A stretch of DNA of 64,000 bases from Scolanthus callimorphus (Eukaryota > Cnidaria > Anthozoa > Actiniaria > Edwardsiidae). The notes under the pieces were generated by a model that was not told where the DNA came from, searched no databases, and worked only from the letters and a program-made list of their open reading frames with translations. Shown in pieces: positions 1 to 11,600 of this stretch. Position 1 is the first letter of the stretch. Each line of letters begins with the position of its first letter. The DNA lies in assembly GCA_033964015.1 (NCBI GenBank), contig CM066924.1, positions 10,566,625 through 10,630,624 of the forward strand. The letters are read 5' to 3'. The translations under genes were made by a program, and so were the position numbers.

Positions 1-165
1 AAGCGTAGATGACGTCATCGATGACGTCATATCACGTGACCACTCATTTCGCTCATCTGGTGGCCTAGACTACACTACCCAAGTTTGGTTGTTTTGGAGT
101 CTTCCCTTCACGAGATATTGATTTTTCAAGCATAGATGACGTCATCGATGACGTCACATCACGTG

Positions 166-600
166 TCCGTGTTACAGCACCCCCTTTGTGGCATAGACAA
201 AATATCCCAATTATGGTTGTCTTAGCATGTTCCCTTGAGGAGATTTAATTTTTCTTTGCATACCACAGGGTTCCCATGTGTACACGGACGGACGACGGAC
301 GGACGGACGGCGTACGCTATAGGTTTAATACCAGAAAAATAAAGAAAAAATCATATCTCCCGAAGGGTAGCTTCTATAGAAGCCAAACTTGGACAAAGTT
401 TTAAAGACCATAAGATGACTCTACACCAAAGTCACGTGCCCTTACGTCATCAATGACGTCATCAAAATGATCCATAATGCCCGTGACGTTCAAAAATGAA
501 CTCGATAGTATAATATATAGATTTAGCCACTGGCTAAAAGCGGAGCTCCTGGTTATAAAATTTTCTGTGTGAATGAAAGGGATTCCCATGTGTACATGGT
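166..600 (+). repeat. Composite satellite unit B, copy 1
   Basis: This longer unit breaks the 127-bp array and recurs at about 1187 and 2921. It starts at a CAGCACCCC stretch, contains a short ACGG microsatellite (about 283-309), a conserved block with AAGAAAAAATCATATCTCCCG, a further TGACGTCA pair near 447-462, and a small hairpin near 523-537 followed by AGCGGAGCTCC. That last end motif recurs inverted at 43,671-43,707, so unit B probably derives from a dispersed element captured into the satellite. Confidence 0.8.
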
Positions 601-1186
601 TGCTTTAGAGTCTTCCCTTCACGAGATATAATTTTCAAGCATAGATGACGTCATATCACGAGACGACCTCATTTCGCTCAACTGGTGACCTAGACTACAC
701 TACCAAAGTTTGGTTGTTATAGAGTCTTCCCTTCTCGAGCTATTGATTTTTCAAGCATATATGACGTCATCGGCGACGTCACATCACGTGAGCACTTTAT
801 TTCGCTCATCTGGTGACCTGGACTAAATTACCCAAGTTTGGTTGTTTTAGAGTCTTCCTTTCATGAGATATTCATTTTTCAAGCATAGATGACGTCATCG
901 ATGACGTCATATCACGTGACCACCTCATTTCGTTCATCTGGTGGCCTAGACTACACTACCCACGTTTGGTTGTTTTAGAGTCTTCCCTCCATGAGATATT
1001 AATTTTTTAAGCATAGGTGACGTCATCGATGACGTATCGATGACGTCATATCACGTGACCACTTCATTTTGCTCAACTGGTGACCTAGACTACATTACCA
1101 AAGTTTGGTTATTTTGAGTCTTCCCTTCACGAGATATTAAGTTTTCAAGCACAGATGACGTCATCGATGACGTCACATCACGTGAC

Positions 1187-1613
1187 CGTGTCACAGCACC
1201 CCCCTTGTGGCATAGACAAAATATCCCAAGTATGGTTGTCTTAGCATGTTCCCTTGAGGAGATATAATTTTTTCTTTGCATACCACAGGGTTCCCATGTG
1301 TACACGGACGACGGACGGACGGACGGCGTACGCTATAGGTTTAATACCAGAAAAATAAAGAAAAAATCATATCTCCCGAAGGGTAGCTTCTATAGAATCC
1401 AACTTGGACAAACTTTCAAAGACCATAAGGGGAACTCTACACCAAAATCACGTGCCCTTACGTCATCAATGACGTCATCAAAATGATCCATAATGCCCGT
1501 GACGTTTAAAAATCAACTCGATAGTATAATATATAGATTTAGCCACTGGCTAAAAGCGGAGCTCCTGGTTATAAAATTTTCTGTGTGAATGAAAGGGATT
1601 CCCATGTGTACAT
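1187..1613 (+). repeat. Composite satellite unit B, copy 2
   Basis: This is a near-identical second copy of unit B, with the ACGG run at about 1302-1327 and the same terminal hairpin and AGCGGAGCTCC motif near 1540-1565. Spacing of about 1,020 bp from copy 1 shows higher-order organisation of the satellite. Confidence 0.8.
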
Positions 1614-2753
1614 GGTTTACATGGTTACTTTAGAGTCTTCCCTTCACGAGATATTAATTTTCAAGCATAAATGAAATCATCGATGACGTCATATTACGTG
1701 ACCACTTCATTTCGCTCATCTAATGACCTAGACTACACTACCAAGTTTGGTTGTTTTAGAGTATTCCCTTCACGAGATATTAATTTTTCAAGCATAGATG
1801 ACGTCATCGATGACGTCACATCACGTGACCACTTCATTTCGCTCATCTGGTGACCTGGATTACATTACCCAAGTTTGGTTGGTTTAGAGTCTTCCTTTCA
1901 TGAGATATTAATTTTAAAGGGTAGATGACGTCATCGATGACGTCATATCACGTGACCACATCATTTCGCTCATCTGGTGACCTGGATTACATTACCCAAG
2001 TTTGGTTGCTTTAGAGTCTTCCCTTCACGAGATATTGGTTTTTTAAGCATATATGACGTCATCGATGACGTCATATCACGTGACCACCTCATTTTGCTCA
2101 TCTGGTGGCCTAGACTACACTACCCAAGTTTGGTTGTCTTAGAGTCTTCCCTTCACGAGATATTGATTTTTCAAGCATAGATGACGTCATCGATGACGTC
2201 ACATCACGTGACCACTTCATTTCGCTCATCTGGTGAACTGGATTACATTACCCAAGTTTGGCTGGTTTAGAGTCTTCCTTTCATGAGATATTGATTTTTC
2301 AAGAGTAGATGACGTCATCGATGACGTCATATCACGTGACCACTTAATTTCGCTCATCTGTTGACCTGGATTACATTACTCAAGTTTGGTTGTTTTAGAG
2401 TCTTCCCTTCACGAGATATTGATTTTTCAAGCATAGATGACGTCATCGATGACGTCATATCACGTGACCACTTCATTTCGCTCATCTGGTGACCTGGATT
2501 ACATTGCCCAAGTTTGGTTGCTTTAGAGTCTTCCCTTCACGAGATATTGATTTTTCAAGCATAAATGACGTCATCGATGACGTCATATCACGTGACCACC
2601 TTATTTTGCTTTATCTGGTGGCCTAGACTACACTACCTAAGTTTTGTGTCTTAGAGTCTTCCCTTCTCGAGATATTGATTTTTCAAACATAGATGACGTC
2701 ATCGATGACGTCACATCACGTGACCACTTCATTTCGCTCATCTCGTGACCTGG

Positions 2754-2819
2754 GTCCAGTTGCTCGAAAGGTTCAGAACTAAACCTGGTTTAAATTTAAT
2801 CTACCTTTGAACAACCCGC
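2754..2819. mobile_element. 66-bp mini-insertion inside a satellite unit
   Basis: One satellite unit is split by 66 bp of unrelated sequence. The hexamer ACCTGG lies on both sides (2748-2753 and 2820-2825), as expected of a target duplication, and the insert ends are imperfect inverted repeats (a left block ending CGAAAGGT against a right block starting ACCTTTGAAC). It looks like a very short MITE; the superfamily cannot be told. Confidence 0.5.
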
Positions 2820-2920
2820 ACCTGGATCGATTACATTACCCAAGTTTGGTTGGTTTAGAGTCTTCACGAGATAGTGATTTTTCAAGCATAGATGACGTCA
2901 TCGATGACGTCACATCACGT

Positions 2921-3293
2921 GTCCGTGTTACAGCACCCCCCTTGTGGCATAGACAAAATATTCCAAGTTTGGTTGTCTTAGCATGTTCCCTTGAGGAGAT
3001 ATAATTTTTTCTTTGCATACCACAGGGTTCCCATGTGTACACGGACGGACGGACGGACGGACGACGGACGGACGGACGGACGGACGGACGGCGTACGCTA
3101 TAGGTTTAATACCAGAAAAATAAAGAAAAAATCATATCTCCCGAAGGGAAGCTTCTATAGAAGCCAAACTTGGACAAAGTTTCAAAGACCATAAGAGGAA
3201 CTCTACACCAAAGTCACGTGCCCTTACGTCATCAATGACGTCATCAAAATGATCCATAATGCCCGTGACGTTCAAAAATCAACTCGATAGTAT
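2921..3293 (+). repeat. Composite satellite unit B, copy 3
   Basis: Third copy of unit B, with an expanded ACGG microsatellite at about 3040-3091. It diverges near its end, where a 69-bp GC-rich tandem duplication replaces the terminal hairpin of the other two copies. Confidence 0.78.
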
Positions 3294-3431
3294 ACTATAC
3301 GTTTTTCCCTTAGGTATGGTGCTCCGCTTGCGCGGGCCTTCGGCCCGCGCAGGAGCTCCGCTACTATACGTTTTTCCCTTAGGTATGGTGCTCCGCTTGC
3401 GCGGGCCTTCGGCCCGCGCAGGAGCTCCGCT
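3294..3431. repeat. Perfect 2 x 69-bp tandem duplication with GC hairpin
   Basis: Two identical 69-bp units lie head to tail (3294-3362 and 3363-3431). Each holds a strong hairpin, GCGCGGGCC-TTC-GGCCCGCGC, and ends in GCTCCGCT. A partial inverted copy lies at 30,270-30,324, so this is the end of a dispersed repeat family. The perfect identity points to a recent duplication. Confidence 0.9.
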
Positions 3432-3575
3432 AAAAACAGAGAAGTTCGAGCCGAAAAAACGAAGCTCTCAAACCCGACCGGAAGGAGGAAATGTATGAAA
3501 TCTTTGAAATCTATACTAAAAACGGAGGTGTTCGAGCCGAAAAAACGAAGTTCACAAACCCGAGCGGAAGAAAAT
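3431..3575 (+). repeat. Degenerate tandem repeat, period about 86 bp
   Basis: Two diverged units share TTCGAGCCGAAAAAACGAAG, starting at 3445 and 3531. No coding sequence was recognised. Confidence 0.6.
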
Positions 3576-5395
3576 CTCTCCAGTGTGCATGTTTTTGTTG
3601 GAAAAGGTTTGACTTGAGCTAAGGTCTAATTCAAGCGATTTTCCCAAGTTTAACTGATAAGCTTAGATTGTTTAAGCTAAGTTTTTAAATCACACACACT
3701 TGAATTCGAATTGACCGATTTGTACAAGTCTTTAAGAAAGTCCAACATGATGAGCAGTGCAAAGCAACTTTCCATTGAAAACAGCAAGAATCTAAAAAGT
3801 TTTACTTTACCTTTCTGGCGCTTCCTAAACCTCCTATTCACTCGACGAGGGACTTCTCTTGATGTTATTTACATCTAAAACCAATAGTTGTTGAAGTTCG
3901 AGTGGTACAGCTCAGCCTTTTTCTTTCTTGACCGAAAATACGACCATATCGATCGACACACGCGCGATCTTTTCGCGCAAAAACCACAAGTGAAACCAAT
4001 GCCTCAACACCTTTGTTAGGAAATATTTAGGGGGTTATTTGGAGGGTCTCGAAGAACTTTTGTTTGTAGAATTTCTCAGTTTCTACGTCGCTTTGTTATC
4101 TGAGATTCCACGCTACACACCCTCAAATCTCCACATTTTTATTTCGATGGGTTGACGTCCCTGCAATAGTGAATTTGTTTGTGCTGTTATGTAGCTCATA
4201 TCACCTGATTTGACATGGTGACATATGTAAGACGCATGAGGACGATTCGAACATTGTTGACTTTCTCATTTCTCCGCTAGATTTTGTGTTCTTCTAGATT
4301 TTGTAGTTTTCTTTCCCCACTCGAGTTCCCCATTCGCCTTTGCCATTGAAAAGAAATCAAAACTGTAGTGTTGTTTGCATTTAGCCACTATGCTAGATTC
4401 TATTTGTAAACTCTGTCGATTTGATTTTTGATTAGGTTCAATGTTTATAGTTATTCAATGTGGCATTTTTGGGGCTTTGTTCAAGCACACGACAACTGAT
4501 TCGCGCGCGTGCATAATTTTCGCGCCAAAACCGAGGAGACACCACAGGCCATGCATAGCCAAGGCCAAACAACGGCGAAATGCACGTGACGCTTTGTTTG
4601 GCCAAAAAAAACAATACTACTTTATTTCGGCATGGGGGAGGTGTTTGCTAGCCATTGACCAACACCATCAACAACCCGTAAATTTAAATGCATATATAGC
4701 CTTTTCAAGAAACGTTGTCGGTGCCCAAGAGAGAAGAGAAAAGACTGAAGAGTAGACCGAAAGTGATCATGGGACTGCGAGGTGATTTGTTTAGATCAAT
4801 AAGTGCAAACGGTGAATATATTTTTTTTTCAAATATCACAGACGTAATAGAATAGATTTCAGAAAATTTATTTCCCTGATTTTTAGTTTTGATAAGCAGA
4901 TTTTGATTTTCCCCGCTACCAAGAAATGTGTTTGGCGTGATCTAATTATAGTCTCCAACCCAAATTCATGTTGGTACGTGCTAAGAGAGCCTTCATTACC
5001 TCTGACGCGTGCTTAGAGAGCCTTTACCTCAGAGAATTCATAGAGATTACTTCATGGTTGGTGAGCGCGTACGATGTTTATTCATGAGTTGCAAAAAAAT
5101 TGGCTCTATTTGATATCTAGAGGTAAAAATATGAGCCGGTCACAGGACACATCTTTGTCTTGTCAGTCATTTTGATCCGTCACTTTTTAAAGCGAGCTTA
5201 CATCTCAATCCACCAACTGATAAGAAATTAGGTACGACCAAGCACAAATCGAAGTACTGAGATATTACAAAATAAAGTCGAGAACAGATTGAGATTCCGA
5301 CTTTTTACACGAACCCGACACTAACAAACCACAGAACAACCACAACAATTCACAACAAAGCATCTAAAATGTTCTGTTATTGGCTGAACGTGTAC
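3576..5395. other. No gene recognised
   Basis: Apart from the short dispersed repeat at 4693-4763, this AT-rich stretch shows no ORF with coding character, no splice-bounded exon, no terminal repeats and no RNA gene that I can support. Confidence 0.5.
4693..4763 (+). repeat. TATA-plus-leader-like dispersed repeat, copy 1
   Basis: About 71 bp here is repeated inverted at 9684-9754. The conserved block starts with a TATA-box-like TATATAG and continues through GTTGTCGGTGCCCAAGAG to a purine-rich end. The flanks do not match, so the shared unit is short. It could be a conserved promoter with leader or the end of a small element; no attached gene was identified. Confidence 0.5.
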
Positions 5396-5420
5396 AATAA
5401 ATAAATAAATAAATAAATAA
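5396..5420. repeat. (AAAT)n microsatellite
   Basis: Six tandem AAAT-type tetramers. This could be the tail of a SINE or LINE insertion, but no matching body was recognised beside it. Confidence 0.8.
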
Positions 5421-5850
5421 TATAGCGACCGACTCCCCAGAACTTGCAGCTCGTAAGCTGAATTACGCTGGAGTCTCAACGGTCATAAGCACAGACACTG
5501 AGGGTGGTAACTGCAAGAGGGTTTATTACGTCCCCAGTGGTTCTTTAATGTCCCCCCTGAAACTGGGAAGGGTAGGAAGACGAGACGGGACCTAAGTTTA
5601 TTGTCTCATCCGAAAGACGTGAAACACAGTAGAACAACGTTCAACTTGCTTCTTATGCTTCTTATGTCAAAAATTTCAAAGTTAAGCACCTAAACAGAAA
5701 GTCTTTTACAGCGATTTCTTAAATTGAATTTCTTAAATAGAAAGTTTCTAAATTGCTAAATGGCTGACAAGAATGACAATGATATCAATGAATAGCAGGT
5801 TTCTCACAGAAATATCGCCCATTTGCACAATCAAGAGGTAACCTACAATT

Positions 5851-7197
5851 CTAGTCAGAGTCTGATTCAATAGTTTTCAGTCTTTTGTACCTTTTCGGGG
5901 GAGATTCATGGAAAGGCAACTTTGGCGATTGGTTGAGGCTGTTTATGGAAATGCTGAATTGACCTCCGTGGATAATTGCACCGCTAAAAAGCGACATCGC
6001 TTGTTGACTGTTTTGATATTCGGCTGTCGCGGAACTTGGTGAATGAGCTTCACTCGAGCAACCAGCATGTTGAAATGGATTCCGTTTTTCTAAGCTCCCT
6101 GTCGTCAGTCCGCTTAAAGTACGGGACATTTTAGCCTGTTGTTGGTCAGAAACTACTGAGTAGTTCGTCACACTTTGGATATTTTTATGACCTGAAAGCT
6201 GCTAATTTCTGTGGCTGGGATGTCGTGGTTTGTCAAAGTTTGAATCATGGTCTTGCGACCGCTGTGGTTCTTAATATTAGACCCTAGTCCAGCTTTATCC
6301 GCCATTGTTTTCATTATGGAATTTAATTTGTTAACCCAAACAGCTGACTTCTTAAACCAAGGTTTACAAGAATCTTGTGTTGTTTTTTTTTGCAGCTATT
6401 TACGGCAAGATAAAATGGCGCGTTGTCATCGTTCATTTCTGACGGCCTTTTCTCAGCGTATAATTTATACATCGCAACGGGATCTCTGTCACTTCCTGGA
6501 ACTGCAAACATTTCGGCTTAATTTGTCTGATATCCCTGGGATTTTCTCCAGTTCGTGTCTTAGTTTGTCTCTCATTATTTTCCAAGACCTCTTCGCCAGT
6601 TGCAGTCTGCCTTAGTTGAACATCACCCCAACACATATCGCGATGCTCTTTGCAACCTCTAAGTCCAAAATGGACTGTGTTATTGAACCAAATTGTGTTG
6701 AGAAGGGCATCAGGAGATGATTTTCCTAGCAGTTCTTTTTCATACAGCAGTTGTATTTCTTCTTCTGTGAGCGGGGCTGAAGCATTTGGTTTGCCACCTT
6801 TGCCCTTCTTCTTGAGATCTTTTTGTTTTGATCTCAAGGCCGCTCTTGCTTTGTCAAATTCCGGGTCTTTGATAATACTTTAGCCATAATTCTTCTTTCT
6901 CAAAAACCGCTGAAAACTTGCAACCATGGCTCGTAGTGAAGTAGGCTCATAATCCTCGTTGCTTTCTTTTTTTCTCACTGTAATAATAAATTCGCTGATG
7001 AATATATTGAGCTCGTTCGGGGGAATTTCTTCGACACACCTTGACTCTCCTTTCAGCGTCAAAAATTCCTTCAGCAAAGCGACATTCTGTTGAGTCTTTT
7101 TCTTGGTATTTTCGTTTTCTTGTTCTTCTATAAAATCCTCTACCGAAGAGATATCTGCAAACCTTGAATCGCTTGAAGAGACAGAAGAAGTCGCCAT
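5851..7197 (-). pseudogene. Crypton-type tyrosine recombinase (QRICH1/ZMYM2-like, DUF3504), broken
   Basis: Read on the minus strand from an ATG at 7197, successive frames give one recognisable protein: an N-terminal SAM-like core-binding part (through ...FLRKKNYG near 6883), a DUF3504 segment with WFNNTVHFGLRGCKEHRDM, then SDRDPVAMYKLYAEKRP, HSGRKTM and finally NYSVVSDQQQAKMS. These supply the R...HxxR...Y residues of a tyrosine recombinase. The frame is broken by a nonsense codon at 6880-6882 and by one-base shifts near 6500, near 6385 (beside a run of A on the minus strand) and near 6195. The family descends from Crypton DNA transposons and has domesticated relatives (QRICH1, ZMYM2, KCTD1). 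This copy cannot make a full-length protein as assembled. Confidence 0.85.
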
Positions 7198-8328
7198 GGT
7201 GCATTCAGCGTGCAAAAGGGCGGCAAAAGTGAATACGAATTCTGTCACTAGTGAATCGTTTCGAAAGCCCCGAAAAAAGACGAAGCGATATCATTCGCCA
7301 ACGAAGGTCTTCGCTGAAACTGTATTTTGTGTACAGCAATAAAGCAATTTGCACGCGGTTTCAGACGTCTTATTTCCCAGCGTAATTGCTCGGAGCGAGT
7401 GGAGAGCAAGTCTAATCTTGCTGCTTTGCACGTTTCTTTGCACGTTGGTATGCATTTTTGCAACAGAATCTCTTTCCGTGAAAATTCGGCGTGGGTTACC
7501 TGCGGGTTACCTGTGGCACGCGCTGCGCACGACGTTCATATTTTCGGGAGGCGATTTCGATTTTGGGCGATGCACCCTTATAGATTCCTTCGTAGGCATT
7601 TGCAATGCGAAGACGGCTACTAATTGCTTCCGGCTTCCAAAGTCCTTTGCATACTCAAACAGTTTACGAAACGTGGGGTTTTGATCTATCGATCTATGTG
7701 GATGTTTTTCAGTAGTTTGTTGGGATGAATTCGCTCGGAAATTCGCTTAGTTTCACGATTTGGGAAGGAGTTTGGAACAGAACTAGAAGTCCAACAGTTT
7801 ACGAAGCGTGAGGTTTTAATCTATCGTCTATGTGGCGAGCTTGGAACGGAACTACAACTCGAATGCGCTTCTAGCGATTGGCATGCTCAAGTCTGTTATG
7901 AAGCTATCATGTGGCTGATATTTATTGGAACTGAATCAAAATGGGAAAATGGCTACACAGCTAGAATATTCAACCAACACCAGAATCCAAGGTTCTGCAA
8001 TGACAAATCCTGCTTTAGAATTTATATTCTAACCTGGGACCTAATTCCTGAAACACATATTAAGTTTAGGTTTAGTTGGATATTAATTAAGTAACTACCG
8101 AGAAGCTCACAAGTTTAGAAATCAAATCACTGTGCTTGGCTCAAACAGCTCTAGAAACATTTCTGCAACAGCTACCGGGCATGGCAGCCTTCAGGTCAGA
8201 TACAACAGAACTATATATTATAACACTGATCAGTCATATTCTAAATTATGTATACAATTTATGCACCTATCAATGTTAAGCCCCAGGGAAAATATTTCAC
8301 ACAACAACTCTCCTTTATTGTAATAATT
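7198..8328. other. No gene; degenerate tandem repeat near 7640-7860
   Basis: No coding signal was recognised. A short segment with ACAGTTTACGAA...TTTTGATCTATCG near 7655 recurs diverged near 7795, a period of about 140 bp. The part next to 7197 may hold the promoter or 5' flank of the Crypton copy. Confidence 0.45.
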
Positions 8329-8500
8329 GTGTGGTTCCAAAAAATATCCATATGTTGAAAAGTGACCCCTCTACCCCTCTGGAATTTCCAAAGAAAAATA
8401 CAGTATTTGTATGGAAAAGATCAGGTAAATTGACCCCCCACCCCTCCAGAATTTCCAATCCCTTCCGTAGGGGGAGTATGGATAATTTCTGGAACCACAC
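8329..8500. mobile_element. MITE family M1, copy 1
   Basis: A 172-bp element with inverted ends GTGTGGTTCC...GGAACCACAC, flanked by ATT on both sides (8326-8328 and 8501-8503), which suggests a 3-bp target duplication. Internally it is itself inverted: two CCCCT-rich blocks and TTTCCAAAGAAAAATA-type sequence face each other. It is non-coding. Copies lie at 8819-9008 and 59,720-59,904. Confidence 0.88.
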
Positions 8501-8818
8501 ATTGCACATTTACTTTTCCTGGACCCTGTTGTATTAAAATACACAGGGTTTAATAAAACGCTGGTGTCAAATTGAACAGCACTAGTACTTGTCAATGATA
8601 ACACTACTAATAATAATGACATTTATATCAAACAACGATTAAATTTACAGCGGGTGTTGATAGAAAAGAGCCTATTAACAATATTTACAGTATGTACACT
8701 TTTTACACAATTTGAAAATCACTACAACAACTCGAGGATTAAATCTACATATTCCTTACCTCTATCACTTATTAAACACTTTCATTGAGAACTACTCCTA
8801 TAATAATACGTCATTTTT

Positions 8819-9008
8819 GTGTGGTTCCAAAAAAATATCCATTCCCCCTCCACGGAAGGGTATTGAAAAGTGACCCCTCCACCCCTCTTGAATTTCCAAA
8901 GAAAAATACATTTTATTATGGAAAAGATCAGGTAAATTGACCCTCCCCACCCCTCAGGAATTTCTAATCCCTTCCGTAGGGGGGTATGGATAATTTCTGG
9001 AACCACAC
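8819..9008. mobile_element. MITE family M1, copy 2
   Basis: A 190-bp relative of the copy 320 bp upstream, with the same GTGTGGTTCC/GGAACCACAC ends and orientation. The flanks are TTT and ATT, so the target duplication has mutated or this is not a simple insertion. Copies 1 and 2 are separated by unrelated sequence and so are not a tandem duplication. Confidence 0.87.
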
Positions 9009-9146
9009 ATTCATCTTTACATTCAAAATTAAAACTTTACAAAAAGGAAGCAGAAGCTTTTACAAATAATGGCAATATACACATCATTAATCAGGTTGGA
9101 TGAATTTTCTTGATAATACATCTGGATTTATGCATTCACTATACAT

Positions 9147-9222
9147 GCATGCATACCTTTTCATCTGAATGCCATCTTGAACATACATGCATACCTTTTC
9201 ATCTGAATGCCATCTTGAACAT
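9147..9222 (+). repeat. Tandem repeat, 2 x 38 bp
   Basis: Two nearly identical 38-bp units containing CATACCTTTTCATCTGAATG lie head to tail. They are too short to assign to an element. Confidence 0.85.
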
Positions 9223-9683
9223 GCAGAGAATTTCTTTAGTGCCCAATTATCTCTATCTGGATTGAGCATACGTCCCCACCCTAGGGTGAGCCTTGAAGGT
9301 CAAATCCACACCATGGGGCAAGAAGGCCTGTCAAGCCCCCATGGGCTTAACATTGATAGGTGCATTAATAGTGTATTTTAAATTTTAAACACTAGGAAAC
9401 AAATCCCGTTCTAGATAGAGTAGCTTCCTGCCTCCGAGCACTTCACTATCTCAATAGATACTACTAGTTACTTATATTGTTTAGTGCCGCGGGATACGCG
9501 CTGAAATGTAAGGGGATAGAATATATACAAGCAATGTTGTGTCTGAAATTATATTTCTGTAACTAGGACGAGAAAACTGAGTTAAATTAAACTGTGAAGA
9601 CACTAAACGAGTTTTCAAAAGTTTTTCGTTCTACCCGGCTGCTATAGTTTTATTTATCGTAATTCTTTCTTTACCCAGAGCGC

Positions 9684-9754
9684 CTTTCGGTCTTCTCTTT
9701 GGTCTTTTCTCTTTACTCTTGGGCACCGACAATGTTTCTTGAAAAGGCTATATA
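9684..9754 (-). repeat. TATA-plus-leader-like dispersed repeat, copy 2
   Basis: Inverted partner of 4693-4763, again starting at a TATATAG box on its own strand and running through TTGTCGGTGCCCAAGAG. The two copies point toward each other across the Crypton pseudogene. No gene with a start codon was recognised downstream of either. Confidence 0.5.
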
Positions 9755-11033
9755 AAATAACTGTTTGCAAGAGAAAATGACGTCTGACAGAGTGACGGGT
9801 CATTTTCTGGTGACTATTATGCAGGGCTCGAAGACAAAACTCCGACGTAATTTTACGTTCAGAATCACAACTTTAGACACAATTCCAAAGACATTTAACC
9901 ATAAATGCAATCGAATGTGAATTGATTACATCAGCCCCACACTAACCTGCGATTTATTCAATGGCGCTAACATGTTCTTATTTCTAGGATACACAGATGA
10001 ATTCCTCTTCCATGATAAAGCCTGTAAATCAAGTTGCAGGAAAAAACACTAAATAAGAACTGGGCATATTCAAACATCATAATCAAATTCTTCGTTTATC
10101 GGATTCTTGCTGCCTCTCTGCAACTGCCACTCACGAAACACATTTACGGACCACTTTGCACTGTAGTTTGTATTAGATGGGACAGCACCTTCAAGTAGTT
10201 TTTGCTTTACTTTGAAATCTTTGGCTTACGAAATTGACTTATTTCGACTAGCTTTGAATGACTTGATAAAATAACAGAGGAGTATTTTGCACATGCCATG
10301 CGCAACAACCGCTGCCGTCCATGTTAACATTGCAGACTCAACTCAGGGAAAAGCACTGTTAAGTATCGCGAATTTGTAATCAAATAGCGCGCTATTTCTA
10401 TTTCTCGTTTGTTTTGCTTTTTTTATTCTGAAAGCGGGAAGGATAAAATAAAAGGTTTATTCAGCTGCCTGTTTAGTGCAAATAAACTTGTTTGATTTGA
10501 GGATCTGTGGACCTTCATCTGCGACTGATTAAACTGATTCAGACTGAAATTTCAGACTGCAAGAACCGGAAAAAAGACGATGTTTAGCAATAGTAACGAT
10601 TTCATTTTTTATCCTATCAGTTTTAATACCCTGATATTTCGGAGTCTTCCAGTGAGGTTAGATAATAGCTTTGGGTTGAGAAATATAAGTTGACCCGTTG
10701 TTCTGCACTATGGCGCAGAATAACGCGACATATTTTGGTCACGTGATACCGTGTGCCGCGCTTGATTTAAAATGCGAGTTCGATTGTCTTTTGTTTAATA
10801 CAAAGGAACATGACCAAAACACGACATTGCCCGATACTTGAATTAGAACTTGAGCCTCTGAGTGGTCGCTGAAATAAAACGCACTACTGATTATTGTTAA
10901 CCAAAGAACAATCTGTGTTATTCGCTGTTTTACCGAGATACTATGTGTCTTTTTCAAGTATTATTCTTAGCTTTTTAGTATCATCAATAATTTTATCATT
11001 TCCACTCACAAGTCACCAATTATAGCCATTTAA
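9755..11033. other. No gene recognised
   Basis: An AT-rich stretch without a credible exon or terminal repeat. It ends at the TTAA that starts the large candidate transposon. Confidence 0.45.
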
Positions 11034-11600
11034 GAGCCAATGTCAGCAAATACCAGACCTAGGCTGGCCACAGTCGATATATCAACCTGCACTCATTTTG
11101 CTTCTGGTAGTAGATGTTAATGAACTTAACAACGTTCTTGGGTTCATTTTTCGAAATATGAACGAATTTCTGAATTATTTGAGAAATCCGATTTTGCCTC
11201 CCCGGGCTCTGGAAAACTGCCCCCGAAGACGCGAATTCGGTCGATCACAAAAAGTCGCTCGCGTTAATAAAAAGAGTTCAATTTATGCTATTTAAACACT
11301 TTATTCCGAGAAAATAGATACTTATCATCTTATATGCAGTGGTTTACTCATTCCAAATGTTGATTTTTGTATTCTTTTAAAACGAATTCAAAGAGCAATT
11401 TTCACCTACAACGGTAACGATGGATTTACCTCGTAATTGCAAATCAAATTTTCAGGTAATGGCTAATCTCCGATCAGCTTCAGCATAAGGCTGTGAATTG
11501 CCAACAAGTTGTCCTTGAAGCCCATATAATTTGCTCTCTGGGTTTTTCAGCAGCGCCTCGAAAATATTCGCTGGAAGTGATCGTGAAGTTTTATATTTGA
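11034..11600 (+). repeat. Left terminal inverted repeat of the TTAA element
   Basis: Similarity to the reverse complement of about 21,060-21,607 starts exactly after TTAA with GAGCCAATGTCA. It continues, with indels and substitutions, through a GCGAAATA/TCGAAATA block, CCGAGAAAATAGA and TAATCTCCGATCA. By eye it is roughly two-thirds identical, so the element is old or its arms evolve fast. Confidence 0.68.

Larger units (their letters stand above)
1..3293. repeat. ~127-bp satellite array with CRE-type palindromes
   Basis: The tract is a head-to-tail array of a unit of about 127 bp. Its landmark is the perfect 20-bp palindrome TGACGTCATCGATGACGTCA, made of two CRE/ATF-type TGACGTCA sites, followed within a few bases by CACGTG. 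Landmarks recur near 9, 137, 893, 1018, 1155, 1798, 1925, 2055, 2182, 2310, 2437, 2566, 2694 and 2894. The rest of each unit holds a conserved TTTGGTTG-type stretch and a CGAGATATT stretch. Three longer composite units interrupt the array. Short open frames across it come from the repeat and show no coding constraint. No function is known to me. Confidence 0.93.

Noticed and set aside
1090..3200. Many 60-80 codon open frames in the satellite
   Set aside because: They repeat with the satellite period, occur on both strands and are made of the palindromic unit; no coding constraint.
4441..4755. 104-codon open frame with ATG
   Set aside because: Composition is ordinary for AT-rich non-coding DNA here and the end overlaps the dispersed TATA-like repeat; no recognisable domain.
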